A DNA stretch of 64,000 nucleotides, taken from NCBI RefSeq assembly GCF_040183065.1, contig NC_091127.1, positions 110,363,834-110,427,833 on the forward strand, given 5' to 3'. Of the stretch, positions 23,497 through 34,235 are shown one piece after another. How positions within the stretch are numbered: the first letter of the stretch is position 1; every line of letters starts with the position of its first letter. Position numbers and translations under genes: made by a program. This stretch comes from Periplaneta americana (taxonomy: Eukaryota; Arthropoda; Insecta; Blattodea; Blattidae). Below the pieces are notes generated by a model. It searched no databases. It had not been told where the DNA came from and saw only the letters and a program-made list of their open reading frames with translations.

Positions 23497-25423
23497 CAGT
23501 TGGAACGGTCGTTCTGTGCCGGTGTGCTTGGTTACTTGAGCAACAGAGTGAGTTTATAGAAACACGTGACTTACCGCCTTGGCTGGGATCTGCAGCGTGT
23601 AGTGACATCATCATGCGCAGTTGGTTCCAGGATGTGCGATGAACTGCGCATTCCACTCACAGTTGTCCAGTATCACTTATCACATCACACGTGTTATCAT
23701 AATAAATACAAACTGATTATAAACATAACATGATATCCATGGTTCAATTATATAGCAATGAAGAGAAACAGACGCAATCAATATATCTAATCATCAGACA
23801 AACTTTCGATACCAGATATATCACCACCATTGTCGTCGTGATTTTCGTTATGATCATCATCTTCATCGTCGTCGCTTTCACTACTGCTGTCTCCGCCCGT
23901 AATTATGAAGCTTTCAATTACATTTTCCATAATTCCTTCCTGTTCAATATATTCATCTTCGATTTTTTCAACATGTTCACATACTTTTTCCCATTTTTCT
24001 ACACTGATGTCATCAACCCATTGTTGGCACAATTTCATCACTTGCTCTAATTTAAAAGTTATGTTTTGACCGGCTACCCACTGCTTGATATCTGCCCAAA
24101 TCAATTCCAATGGATTTAGCTCAGGTGAATACGGTGGCAATCTGAGTACACAATGTCCATTCATAGCTAAGAGATTGTCAATCACGTAAGTTTTATGAAG
24201 TGGCTTATGTGTTTTAATGAGCCCGTAAAGCTCCACTTTCAGCATATTTTCCTGAAACTGCACATTGTTTCTTCTAAGCCAGTCCTGCATATCACTTTTC
24301 TTTGAATTACTTGAGGGAGCTTTATGCAACTGCACGTTATGGTAAGGTGCGTTATCTATTATAAAAACAGATCTAGGGGGCAAATTCGGAATCAACTTTT
24401 CCGTTATCCACTTCTGGTAATTGTTGGCATTCATTTCATGATGGTAGTCTCCAGTTTTCCTGTTCGATTTAAACATCAGAAATGCGCCAGGTACAAAACC
24501 CGCTCGACCCCCTGCATGAACAATAATAAGCCTAGGTCCTTTCGAAATAGGCGCCAGTAAACCTGAGGTTTTGTCATCACTCCAATTTTTTGGTCTTGTA
24601 TGCGTGCTATGAATATACGTTCCATCCTCGTATATTAGAGGCCTACCTTCTTCTCTGTATTTCTTTATTGCGCGTAAATATGATACGCGCTGTTCTCGAA
24701 TATTATGCCTTTCCTGTAATACCGCTTTATTATTTCTTGTCCTCTTCCATTTAAACCCCATATCACGTAAAATGATCTTTAAACTTGTACTACCGCTGTT
24801 AAAGTTTAGGGCATCTTTTAGTTTAGGTAGCAGTTTACTGACAGTGGGCACTGTTTTGTCATTTATATAAAAATTATAAATTGTCTGTTGTATAACTCTT
24901 TTATCAAAATCATCAACATCTGTGATGCATTTCGGTACACGATGAACTTTACCGGGCGTTCCAAAAGAGGTCCCTTCTTCCTACTGTTTCCCTTCTTTAA
25001 TTATCTTTCTTATTGTTCTTTCGGGCACTTTAGTTGCTGCACTCACTCGTTCTTGCACCTTTTTCAGCGGTATTAAAAAGTCTCCAGAAGCTGCTTCACT
25101 CTTCATGAAAGAATGTATATTGTTCACAACTTCCCGAGTTTGGCTATGCAGTGTTTTTGCGCCAAGTTTAGACTGAATAGGAGGCATTTTAGTCTACACA
25201 AACACACATAACTGCAATTTGCCACGATAATAAATAAACAATATGAATATGAACTAACTAAACTAACAAACAGCAATTATCACGCACGTGGCAGGACGAT
25301 GTTACACAGCCAAGGCTTTCTGCGAGACTGGCCACTTGCCATATTCTGCGCACGCGCGAGAGTGTAGGCTCACTGGCTAGCTACCACATGATTCTCACCG
25401 GCACAGAACGAACGTCCCAACTG
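23497..25423 (-). mobile_element. Tc1/mariner-superfamily transposon of DD82E type inserted at a TA
   Basis: Inverted ends CAGTTGGAACGGTCGTTCTG (left) and CAGTTGGGACGTTCGTTCTG (right, inverted), each continuing into TGCCGGTG, are flanked by TA at 23495-23496 and 25424-25425. The uninterrupted arm nearby (TCCTATGAAAGTTGTTTG, about 23198-23215) shows the empty-site context, which confirms the insertion borders. Length is 1927 bp with one transposase gene on the minus strand. Confidence 0.9.
23787..25187 (-). pseudogene. Tc1/mariner-like transposase with one in-frame stop, DD82E catalytic spacing
   Basis: Two minus frames in the same register, 25187-24981 and 24980-23787, are separated by a single TAG at 24983-24981. 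Joined they would span about 466 codons. The N-terminal part (MPPIQSKLGAKTLHSQTREV, KVPERTIRKIIKEGK) is a helix-turn-helix DNA-binding region. The catalytic triad is visible: D in PLIYEDGTYIH, D in VFIIDNAPYHN, and E in SPELNPLELIWADIK. There are 82 residues between the second D and the E, the spacing I recall for the DD82E group (named Sailor). The C-terminus is very acidic (SSSESDDDEDDDHNENHDD), unusual for Tc1/mariner. A shorter protein starting at the internal ATG at 24851 keeps the catalytic domain but loses the DNA-binding domain. Confidence 0.85.
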
Positions 25424-25679
25424 TAAATTGTTTGTTTTGAAGAGCTCTATCAAATAGTACCTTATTTGACTCATACTCCCATTTGAAATTTTAAAGTGAT
25501 ACGCCACTGACCCTACTTCCTGTTAGAGCTGATTGATGAAATTAAGCTCAAGTGAAAGTTCACATGTGGTTTAGTAACAAATATTTTTTTCTCGAAAATT
25601 TTAATACATTAGTTTCCGAAATAAATTACTGTTACAGGTGGTCTGAATCACCCTGTATGCATCTTAAGTCTAACTTGTG

Positions 25680-25842
25680 TAATATGTAGCTAGTCAGCGA
25701 TGTATGCAATGGAGGGGGAAAGGAACTGGGCATCCTACCTCATTATCTCCTGGCCTAGTTGCGTCGTGAGTGGTGCCTTGTTGGTGTCACTTGAGAGGTT
25801 CAGACCTGTCTTCGGACAGTTGATTAAACAACAACAATAAAG
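25680..25842 (+). repeat. SINE-like repeat with (CAA)n tail, plus copy
   Basis: Contains GTCAGCGATGTATGCAATG, a GGAACTGGGCATCCTACC stretch, CTGGCCTAGTTGCGTCGTG and a CAACAACAACAAT tail. An inverted copy with the same order of motifs lies at 37690-37830. The two are alike enough to be one dispersed family. I do not see a clear tRNA head. Confidence 0.65.
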
Positions 25843-25992
25843 TTTGGTATATAAACACACATGTTAGTACTACCTTTCTTCTCATTTTATGTAAACCCCC
25901 TATTTAAGAGGGGGGGAGTAATCCCCTAGAGATTCATTAAAAAGGGGTCCTTCTGTAGCTTTATTCAATAAAATTTATTGAATATTAATATA

Positions 25993-27358
25993 CAGAGTGT
26001 TCCGCTTATAAGTATAACAAAAGAAATAGCTATAACTTCTGAATTAATACAAGTATATAGTTGAAACCAACTGCTACAAAGAATGAAAACTGGGAATTTT
26101 TGTTACCTTATGTTCCATAAACCTCAACATGGCTTCCATTGGTGGCACGGGAAATATCCAACCGGTATTCAACCTCGACCCAAGTGTTATGAAGCATCTG
26201 TGGTGTAACATTGTTGACAGCAGCATAAATTCTTTCTTGTAAGTCTGCCAAATCACGTACTGGCGTCCTGTAGACCTGGTCCTTAACAAACCCCCACAGG
26301 AAAAAATCAGGTGGTGTTAGATCTGGTGATCTGGCAGGCCATGTGATGTACGGTGATCCTCTTCCGATCCATCTTGCAGGGAATTGTTCGTCTAAGAATG
26401 TGCGAACCATGTTGGCAAAGTGTGGTGGAGCCCCATCTTGCTGGAAAATTGCTCCATCTGGGAGTTGTGGCACAGCATACAGTTGCAACATATCCAGGTA
26501 CGTGTTTGCAGTGACTGTCTTTTCAGCAAAGAAATAGGGACCAATGATTCTGTCACGCATGATCCCACACCAAACATTCCATTTAGGGGAATCCCGTTGG
26601 TGTTCAATTACGACACTTGGATTTTCCGACCCCCAGATGCGACAATTGTGTCGGTTTACTTTTCCACTGACGTGGAAGGTTGCCTCATCTGAGAAACAGA
26701 CTCGAGTTAGAAATGTGTCGTCATCGTCCACTTTATCCAACATTGTTTCTGCAAAGCGTTTTCGTTCCAGTTTATCATTCGGCGTAATCATCTGATGAAG
26801 TTGCAGCTTGTACGCTCGCAAACGCAATCTTTTATGGAGCACTGTATGCACTGTTGTTGGTGGGATGTTCAACTGCACACTAGCCTGTCGAATGGATTTC
26901 CGCGGGCTTCTCTGAAATGCCTCGCGAATGCATTCGACATTTTCGTCAGACACTTTACGCTTGGAATGTTTACCTGCATTAGACAACAAACTTCCTGTTT
27001 CTCTGAGCTGCCTATCCCATTTTATTATTGAGACGTACGTCGGTACAGCTTCCCTCGGTCTAAGATTGTACTGACGGCGAAACAAGCGCTGTACACGAAT
27101 TATGGATCTATGTTCTGCTAATGACAGCACACAAAAGGCTTTCTGCTGTGGCGTCCACATGCTGACTGACTAAAGATACGATACGAATTCTCTTATTTAA
27201 TGATCTGCGCATGCGTGAGTCTTCTAAAAATAAGTAACAACAATGGATTAAAACTTCCCAATTTCCTCTTTACAATGGTACCAATCTTAACCCATTTGCA
27301 TGCATTGTTATGAAATTATAACTATTTCTTTTATTATACTTATAAGCGGAACACGGTG
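25993..27358 (-). mobile_element. Complete mariner-like transposon, 1366 bp
   Basis: Inverted ends of about 45 bp (CAGAGTGTTCCGCTTATAAG left; CACCGTGTTCCGCTTATAAG right, inverted) continue with AAAAGAAATAG on both sides. They are flanked by TA at 25991-25992 and 27359-27360. It encodes one uninterrupted transposase on the minus strand. Of all TEs in the window this has the best chance of being functional or very recently active. Confidence 0.93.
26108..27160 (-). CDS. Mariner-like transposase, intact 350 aa
   Basis: One open frame from an ATG (MWTPQQKAFCVLSLAEHRSI) to a TAA, without frameshift or internal stop. The N-terminal 120 residues hold two helix-turn-helix segments (IQRLF-type start, then KSIRQASVQLNIPPTTVHTV) for TIR binding. 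The RNase-H-fold catalytic part shows D in VCFSDEATFHV, D in AIFQQDGAPPHF and a third D in SPDLTPPDFFLWG. The catalytic spacing is 42 residues between the last two, closest to the DD41D (rosa-type) class among those I know; exact assignment needs a tree. The linker-like CRIWGSENP and WCGIM motifs are typical. It would act in the nucleus as a cut-and-paste transposase at TA sites. The gene starts about 200 bp inside the right TIR, as usual for compact mariners. Confidence 0.93.
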   Translation of the reverse strand: MWTPQQKAFCVLSLAEHRSIIRVQRLFRRQYNLRPREAVPTYVSIIKWDRQLRETGSLLSNAGKHSKRKVSDENVECIREAFQRSPRKSIRQASVQLNIPPTTVHTVLHKRLRLRAYKLQLHQMITPNDKLERKRFAETMLDKVDDDDTFLTRVCFSDEATFHVSGKVNRHNCRIWGSENPSVVIEHQRDSPKWNVWCGIMRDRIIGPYFFAEKTVTANTYLDMLQLYAVPQLPDGAIFQQDGAPPHFANMVRTFLDEQFPARWIGRGSPYITWPARSPDLTPPDFFLWGFVKDQVYRTPVRDLADLQERIYAAVNNVTPQMLHNTWVEVEYRLDISRATNGSHVEVYGT

Positions 27359-27360
27359 TA

Positions 27361-27744
27361 TTTAATATTATTTAACTTGTACCATAGTTTTTTAAAACAA
27401 AACTTGAAACTGCTCCAGAAAATAACGTCCAGTCTTCTTAACACAATAAGATCTCTAAATTATTTATGTGCAAGTGCATTATACAGGACACAACCTTGCG
27501 GCTCTTGCAGAAGGAGAAGATAAAGGGAGTAATGGGAAGTGATTAGAGATGGTCCCTGGGAATAATATTTAAGCCCATCACGACAGAAGCAAACAACCAA
27601 CTGAATAAGAGCTAGCTAAATGTTCATGCAATTATCTGTTTTTTTAATACAGTAGAACAGGCTTAAATTGTGTTAATTCTGCGTACAATGTATGTACAAT
27701 TTGTGTATGAATATAATGTTATATAAATTCGTTTCATATTACAG
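27361..27744. other. No gene seen
   Basis: Short spacer between the mariner and a SINE with no recognisable feature. Confidence 0.5.
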
Positions 27745-27985
27745 TATATTGCAGCACCAGTGCAGTTAATTCACAGGGAGGAGTTCAAATCATAGTTGGG
27801 ACATGTTACCTAGTTGAGGGTTTTTCCGAGGTTTTCCCTCAACCCAATAAGAGTAAATGCTGGGTAACTTTAGGTGCTGATCTTGGACTCATTTCACTGG
27901 CATTATCACCATTTCATTCAGATGCTAGATAACCATAGCAGTTGATACAGCATCGTAAAATAACACAGACAAAAAAATAAGTAAT
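27745..27985 (+). repeat. Blattodea-type tRNA-SINE, nearly full length
   Basis: Box-B-like GAGTTCAAATCATAGTTGGG is followed by the characteristic body: GTTACCTAGTTGAGGG, TTTTTCCGAGGTTTTCCCTC, AACCCAATAAGAGTAAATGC, and ATTATCACCATTTCATTCAG. The 3' end is CATCGTAAAATAACACAGAC. Other copies in this window are at 49395, 50325 and 62335. The 3' end lies directly before the candidate exon at 27994. Confidence 0.8.
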
Positions 27986-27993
27986 ATGGGGTC

Positions 27994-28890
27994 TCCAGAA
28001 AAAGGAACAGAATTCTCTAAGGACGAGACAAGTAAAGAATAATGTTCGCCAAACTGGTAACTAAATATGACTACTGCAAAATCGGCTGGGGATGATTGTT
28101 ATGAAAATAAAATTATATGCGGAATTAATATTGTCACGCAACCAATATTACAAAGGCAATTTGGTAGGCAAGTCAAAAAAAATTCTGTGCCAATATTGGG
28201 ATATAATAGTATTCTCCCCGATATATTAGACAGTTCCATCATAGACTATGGAGAAAATGATAGTGACAGCCATGATTCCTCATCTGTCAACATGGTGTTG
28301 GGACACTCAGATCTGAACGACCTCCGTGATTTATACGAGTAGTCATGAATGCTTTTATGTAGTTAGTACTCTGCATATTATCCGTCTGGATGCTCACAAA
28401 TACCTTTGTGGCATGGTTTCAAGTAGCTTTGGGATGGGTACAGTTCTGTGTGTAATCTGTGGTTCGTACACCTTCATTAACCGAATCCAGACCAAATGAT
28501 ACAAAGAAGTACAGTATCATTATTATTACATATTATACTACCTCTGATGGGATTTCCAGCAGTAAGTTGGAATTTATTTCCCTTCCATTGGGACTGGGAA
28601 TACATGTGTGTGCATTTCTTGTGCTTTTCATAATATATGACTTCAACACACATGACCAGAGTGACATACTTGGGAATGATTATGGTTCATAATCTTCTCA
28701 AAAGCAACAACAAAAGGGGCGTTTAAGTTAAATATTTGGTAAATGTGTCTGCTACCATTTCTGTGATACTCTGCGTGTATCTTGCTTAGCTGGAGCACAT
28801 TGATGAAACTGCAACAGACCTTTAATTTGTGCCTTAGCAGGAGGCCAATGCAATCTGTAACATATAATTATTGTCAAAATAAAGTTTGAG
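27994..28890 (+). CDS. Unidentified coding exon or retrocopy with 3' UTR (coding part 28067-28342)
   Basis: I do not recognise this protein. The plus frame 28067-28342 (91 codons) ends in an acidic, serine-rich tail (YGENDSDSHDSS) and DLNDLRDLYE before TAG. It contains QVKKNSVPILGYNSILPDIL, compositionally protein-like. Just upstream, ATG at 27995 opens MGSPEKGTEFSKDETSKE, which stops in another frame, so a frameshift may separate an original start from the main frame. Downstream sequence lacks frames and ends with AAAATAAAG near 28877, a poly(A) signal. No convincing splice acceptor is seen, so a decayed processed copy of a small gene is as likely as a true terminal exon. Confidence 0.35.
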
Positions 28891-28912
28891 TAACATGGTA
28901 TACTCGTACGTA

Positions 28913-30217
28913 CGAGAGCTGTTCAGAAATCAACTTCTGATTTTCGATTGTGGACTGCTAGATCGTTGCAGGGAGATGGTGCTTGCACAGTAGCCACGAG
29001 TAAAGATGTAATAATGCTCACATGCATTGTGCACTCATTTCCGTTCAGTAGTCTGTGATAATGGACGCGATTATTACTCGTCCCGCAAGTTGTGAGGTCC
29101 GTTCGATAATTCGATTTCATCACACAGAAGGAGTTAACGCTGCTGAGATTCACTGTCGATTGTGTCGTGTTTATGGCAACATTATGAGTGATAGTGCTGA
29201 ATGGGACTGGTGCAGAAAATTTAAGAATGGGCGTGAAGATGTGCACAATGAGGGAGGTCAAGGACGACATTCAATTGTGACTGATGAACTCGTTCAACAA
29301 ATTGAACAAACTGTGCGTGAAAGACATTTCACAATTTCTCAACTTTCTGAAACTTTCCCACAAATTTCAAAGACAAGACATTAGTCTCTATGAAATTGTT
29401 ACGGCAAGGTTAGTTTTTCACAAATATTGTACACAATGGGTGCCGAAAAATCTCACTGACCAGCATAAAGCTCAGAGAATGGCCTCGGCCTTATGTTCCT
29501 TCAGCATTACCACAATGACGGTGATCAATTTCTCTACAGATTTGTGACAAGAGATGAGACATGGGTACAGTTCGAGAATGCTGAGACCAAAGAATGGTCA
29601 AAGCAGTGGATGCATACCCAATCCCTGAATAAGCCAAGAAAATTCAAACATTCTCGAACCGAAAGATGATGGATACAGTTTTTTGGGATCAAAGAGGAGT
29701 ATTGTTGACAGAGTTTATGGTGCCTGGGACCAAAATAACAACAGCTGTTTATTGTGAAATGCTAAAGCAGCTTCGGAGAGCAATCCAAAACAAATGCTGT
29801 GGATTGCTCTCCAAGGGTGTCACTCTTCTCCATGACAATGCGAGGCCTCACTCATATTGCTGCTCGCACAAAGGCTTTATTGGACAAGTACACAAGGGAA
29901 ACTTTCGAACATCCCCCTACAGTCCAGACTTGATGCCGAGCGACTACCACCTCTTTCCCAAGATGAAGAACTGGTTAGCCACTCAGCGCTTCAGTGGCAA
30001 TGAGGAGCTTATGGACGGAGTGAAAACCTGGCTGAGTACACAGGTGGCGTCTTTTTATGAAGAAGGAATACACAAGCTAGTCTCACGCTATGACAAGTGC
30101 TTGAATTTATATGGCGACTATGTTGGAAAATAGGAACGTTTTCTAGGCATAAATAGTTTGTAACATTGTTTGTCTTTTTTTGTAGCCAATCGGAAGTTGA
30201 TTTCTGAATAGCCCTTG
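28913..30217 (+). mobile_element. Decayed mariner element (DD34D type), 1305 bp
   Basis: Inverted ends read GAGCTGTTCAGAAATCAACT at left and, inverted at right, GGGCTATTCAGAAATCAACT. The left flank is TA and the right flank is CA, a mutated TA. Size matches the usual 1.3 kb of mariner. The transposase is broken (see below). Confidence 0.85.
29055..30133 (+). pseudogene. mariner transposase pseudogene, at least two frameshifts
   Basis: The N-terminal piece (29055-29384) carries the mariner HTH region (VRSIIRFHHTEGVNAAEIHC, WCRKFKNGREDVHNEGGQGR). The middle lies in other frames (29400-29660, including TRDETWV with the first catalytic D). The C-terminal piece (29666-30133) carries LLHDNARPH and SPDLMPSDYHLF, the second and third D of the triad. 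The spacing is one residue above the canonical 34. The break-up shows it is an old dead copy. Confidence 0.85.
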
Positions 30218-30219
30218 CA

Positions 30220-30765
30220 TTACATTTAAGTTATTACTAGTGACTTGAGCAGCAAATGCTACATTAATTTGCTTACACTGGTTAGGATTTCATTAAAAAG
30301 TTCGAGTTCTTTCCAAGGCTATCAAGTCTACTAGTATGCCATTTTTTTTTAAGATAGGAGATAATTATGGTGCTGGTGCTAATGACAGTCATTCTATCAG
30401 AAGATCCAACTCATCTTTTCCTTCCACTCCAATCTATTTATTTTAAGGATTTTACGACTTCGGTAATCATCAACATAGGGCCCAATAATAAGAAAAGTAG
30501 AGAGCAAGATATAACTCTATGCAATTTATTACATTCACAATTATTTTACAGTTAACTTGAAATGAAAAAAAAAAATACTAGGTGTTAGGAAAATTAACTT
30601 CACGAATTTCAACATAATAAGATGATACAACTCTTATGCTATTCATTACATTCAAATTATTTCACAATTAACTTGGAATGAAGTAACACTTAATATTAGG
30701 AAAATATATATTAAACAAATAAATAGGAACATGGACAATGAAACACAGAATGAACTAACGACAAT
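30220..30765. other. 3' flank of the Hsp20 gene, no gene seen
   Basis: AT-rich sequence immediately downstream (in gene sense) of the small HSP stop codon. The region 30540-30690 contains a short tandem duplication (ATTACATTCA, AACTTGGAATGAAGTAACAC-like). The first AATAAA in the transcript overlaps the stop codon, so poly(A) addition probably uses a later signal within this stretch. Confidence 0.45.
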
Positions 30766-31101
30766 TTATTGCTCTATTTTATTGGAATTAGCGTCCCCCT
30801 TTGCATCAGCTTCCTTCGGTGTTGGGGACTCTGAGTAGGTAATGAGAACAACCCTCTCTTTGCCACTAGAAGGCAAAGTTTTCTTTGGTGCAGAAATCGT
30901 GAGAACACCATCTGAAGATAACTGTGCTGTTACAGTGTCAGGCTCAACATCACTGGGGAGCTTATACCGGCGTTGGAACTGTCGTGAGATGAAACCATGA
31001 TCATCCTCTTGTTCCTCATGCTTGCCCTCTACAACCACGAAGTCATCCACCACCTTCACAGTGAGCTCGTCTGGTTTGAAATGCTGCACATCCAAGTTCA
31101 C
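30766..31101 (-). CDS. Small heat-shock protein (Hsp20/alpha-crystallin), coding exon 2
   Basis: This exon encodes the alpha-crystallin domain and C-terminal tail (111 residues). The splice acceptor is TTGTTACAG|GTGAAC with the AG at 31103-31102. It joins in frame after the lysine codon of exon 1, giving [20 protein letters not shown]. The domain continues with [20 protein letters not shown], the conserved arginine segment FQRRYKLP (equivalent to the R120 region of alphaB-crystallin), and the family signature [13 protein letters not shown]. The tail is [12 protein letters not shown] followed by a charged end; the IxI-like VLI may contact partner dimers. The protein is an ATP-independent holdase forming oligomers in the cytosol. 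Total length with exon 1 is 182 residues, normal for insect lethal(2)essential-for-life-like proteins. No lesion is visible. Confidence 0.95.
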   Translation of the reverse strand: MNLDVQHFKPDELTVKVVDDFVVVEGKHEEQEDDHGFISRQFQRRYKLPSDVEPDTVTAQLSSDGVLTISAPKKTLPSSGKERVVLITYSESPTPKEADAKGDANSNKIEQ

Positions 31102-31506
31102 CTGTAACAAGAATTGGGCATTTCCTTTGATAATGACCTAATCATTAATTTCTTGTTTTGCTAGTCTGACAGTTCATTTCCATCAGCAAGTTAAAAGCAA
31201 ATATAATTATGATGACAGGAAAGAACGTTAAATAACTAAGGAATTTTCACATCATTTCTGTTTTCAAGGAAAAAAAAGTTCATGTTGAAATCTCTCAAAC
31301 TGCGTACACATATCTCCACAGCAGATATACAAAAATGAAACATGAGCTGCAACTATTAACTGTAGAAATGCGAAAACTTGCTTGGAATGTAGCATTAAGA
31401 AAACAACAGTGCATATCTGAGAGTGTACTGTCATTCAGGGTGAAATCTGAGGGACTCAACATATGTTCGAATTTTTTTCAAGGGGTAAGTTAAGTTTTTG
31501 ATTATA

Positions 31507-32004
31507 CTGGGTGGTGCAGATAAAAGTAGCCTGCCTCTCATTTGAATGCTTGAAATTCCATTATCATATCATATAACAAAATGAGTAAACAGCTACAATA
31601 ATAGACAATTTTATGCAATAATCGATTGTTGGCATTCTTCCTGTCAGTATTTCATCAGTCATCAGTCGAATTACACGCATCTGTTCACATTCTGCAAAAT
31701 TACTTACTCGACACAAGAAAGAGTGTGAGAACAGATTCGATTAAGGAAAACCGCGAAATTTTCAGGGGCAAGTTTCCAGATAGAGGACAACCGGCAAAGA
31801 GAGCAATACAGAGTTTGGTTAAAAAGTGGCAAGCTACAGGATCTGTGCAAAATGTGAGTCTATCTGAACATGATTCGCCGTGCACAGCTGTGTATTGATG
31901 CTGCAGGGAGCCACTTTCAACTTCTTCTCTAAAAGGTGAATCCTTTTCAGCACTTCTGTATTTACCCTATACCTACACAGGCTACTTTTATCTGTGTCAC
32001 CTTC
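31507..32004 (+). mobile_element. Internally deleted Tc1/mariner-type relict with DUF4817-like fragment
   Basis: Ends CTGGGTGGTGCAGATAAAAG and, inverted, GAAGGTGACACAGATAAAAG, both continuing TAGCCTG, are flanked by TA at 31505-31506 and 32005-32006. Within it the plus frame NREIFRGKFPDRGQPAKRAI followed by QSLVKKWQATGSVQNV resembles the helix-turn-helix start (DUF4817-like) of a family of insect transposases. No catalytic domain remains. Confidence 0.7.
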
Positions 32005-32795
32005 TATAATATGGCAATCGTGGGGGGGACCTTTACTTTTATATGCTTCACTCCTACATCTGTCATAACTCCAACAAACTTCCTCTTTTAGCTTTCTTCT
32101 TTGCTTTTAGTCCTAACTGACCACCGTAAAATTTTCTACTTCCAATACACCACTCCCTGATTGTTCTTCAAGTGAAAGTAGGTCTTCATTTACAACCACT
32201 TCCTCCTGCTCTAAAACAATTATTTCAGCTTTATGTAGTCCTTCAGTTTCTGAGACCACTATCTCGACCAGTTAGAATTTTCCATGAGAGACATTTATTC
32301 TTCGTCGCTGTCAAACTCTACCACTGCTTGTTCTGACATGTTCTTCAAAGCTGCTGAACCAAGAATTATATCTTTGTTCCTTATTGTCTTCATATTTCGA
32401 AAGCTTACTCAATACATGTTCTGGGTCAAAGGAAATTAAATATTAATCAATTTACCTCGACAGCTTATTTTTCTGTCAGTTTGCAGATATATATTTCAGA
32501 GTCTCCTTTACAGACATGGAAAACGATCTTTGGACAGCGTGCCTCATGTGTACTTCTTCCAGTCATGTAAAACCTAAAGATTCATATTTTCAGTTTATGA
32601 CTTTGGAAATTTATAGAGTTTTGAAGCTTTACAATAAGAATTTTTTTCTGTCTTGACAGCTTTGATAGCAGCTTCTAACCTCTTAGGATCATAGTTTCTC
32701 GTAAGATTCTACTCCAAGCAACATCATCCGTTGTCACCCCATACTTACAGAATCATACAAGTTATCACTTTTGTAATAGACGAGTGACTGAACTT

Positions 32796-32798
<3 letters not shown>

Positions 32799-32826
<28 letters not shown>

Positions 32827-32828
32827 AA
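32799..32828. repeat. Poly-A run
   Basis: About 21 A, one G and 8 A. It could be the tail of a retroposed sequence lying to its left (32010-32798, plus sense), but I recognise no parent sequence. Confidence 0.7.
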
Positions 32829-32994
32829 CACTGACAATAAACTGAAGAAAAATGTGATTTCAAGAAAAATATAACTCTGTAATCTTCACGACAATGAAGT
32901 AATTAAATTATCTGCGTAAAATCTGTTATGAGTAACAAAATGACTGATGCCACCAAACATTCATTGTTAATCTATACTTACTTAATACTTATGG

Positions 32995-34235
32995 ATTTTA
33001 AGGAACCTGGAGGTTCATTGCAGTCCTCACATATGCTCGCCATTGGTCCCTATCCTGTACAAGATTATACCCTATGTGGTGTAACTTGTCTCAGAGGCAA
33101 TGAAATGGAAGACTCAGAGAGTGGGTGGATGTTGGGCAAGCCAGTTTAGTGGAGGGTTGAAAACACAAGTGGTCCCTTTTAAATGGTGACTTCTTATTGT
33201 GTAGCTGTAGAGAGGGTGAGTACTATATCTCTTTCTCTTCAGGCAGGGAAAAGATACAGCAAACAGGGTATAATCTAGTCTCATCATATCCCACCTCCCT
33301 CAAATTCATTTTAAAATTATCCCCCACCTACGTCTCGGCCTCCCGAAAGGTCTTTTCCCCTCTGACCTCCCAACTAACACACTATATGCATTTCTGGATT
33401 CGCCCATACGTACTACATGCCCTGCCCATCTCAAATGTCTGGATTTAATGTAATGTTCCTAATTATGTCAGCTGAAGAATACAAAGCGTGCAGTTCTGCA
33501 TTGTGTAACTTTCTCCATTCTCCTGTAACTTCATCCCTCTTAGCCCCAATTCTTTTTTCTAAGAACCTTATTCTCTAACATCCTTAATCACTGTTCTTTC
33601 TCAAATGAGAGTCCAAGTTTCACAACCATACACAACATCCGGTAATATAACTGTTTCGTAAATTCTAACTTTCAGATTTTTTGACAGCAAACTAGATGAG
33701 AAAAGCTTCTCAACTGAATAATAACAGGTATTTCTCATATTTATTCTGTGTTTAATTTCCTCCCGAGTGTCATTTATATTTGTTACTGTTGCTCCAAGAT
33801 ATTTGAATTTTTCCACCTTTTCAAAGGATAAATTTCCAATTTTTATATTTCCATTTCATACAATATTCTGGTCACAAGACATAATCATATACTTTGTCTT
33901 TTCGGGATTTACTTCCAAACCTATCGCTTTACTTGTTTCAAGTAAAAATTTCCATGTTTTCCCTAATCGTTTTGGATTTTCTCCTAACATATTCACGTCA
34001 TCTGCATAGACAAGAAGCTGATGTAACCTGTTTAATTCCAAACCCTCTCTGTTATCTTGAACTTTCCTAATGGCATATTCTAGAGCTAAGTTAAAAAGTA
34101 ATGGTGATAGTGCATCTCCTTGCTTTAGCCCACAGTGAATTGAAAAAGCATCTGACAGATACTGGCCTATACAGATTCTAATATACATTTCACTGAGACA
34201 CACCTGTTTTAAATTAATCACGAAACTCTTGTTAC
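32995..34235 (-). mobile_element. LINE (non-LTR retrotransposon) fragment, reverse transcriptase C-terminal half
   Basis: Minus-strand frames at 34221-33856 hold RT motifs GLKQGDALSPLLFNLALEYA and HQLLVYADDVNMLGENP (the YADD catalytic box is intact), then [12 protein letters not shown]. After a break, 33816-33601 continues [20 protein letters not shown] and YGCETWTL. The sequence then decays to the 3' end at about 32995, where GGAACCTGGAGGTTCATTGC matches the end of the sister copy at 39528-40430. Frameshifted and dead; it lies antisense to nothing, being in the same sense as the host gene. Confidence 0.88.

Larger units (their letters stand above)
22374..25655. mobile_element. Foldback Tc1/mariner-type MITE with a second foldback and a transposon nested in it
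   Basis: The outer ends CAGGGTGATTCAGACCACC are perfect inverted repeats (22374 and 25655), flanked by TA on both sides. The arms continue for about 250 bp, with motifs such as ACTTTCACTTGAGCTTAAT and GATAGAGCTCTTC repeated in inverse at the far end. A second foldback copy (about 22640-23434, ends GGGTGATTCxGACCAC, arms of about 340 bp) sits inside the left half. A mariner-like element (23497-25423) splits the right arm. Without the nested transposon the structure would be about 1.35 kb. Confidence 0.8.
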
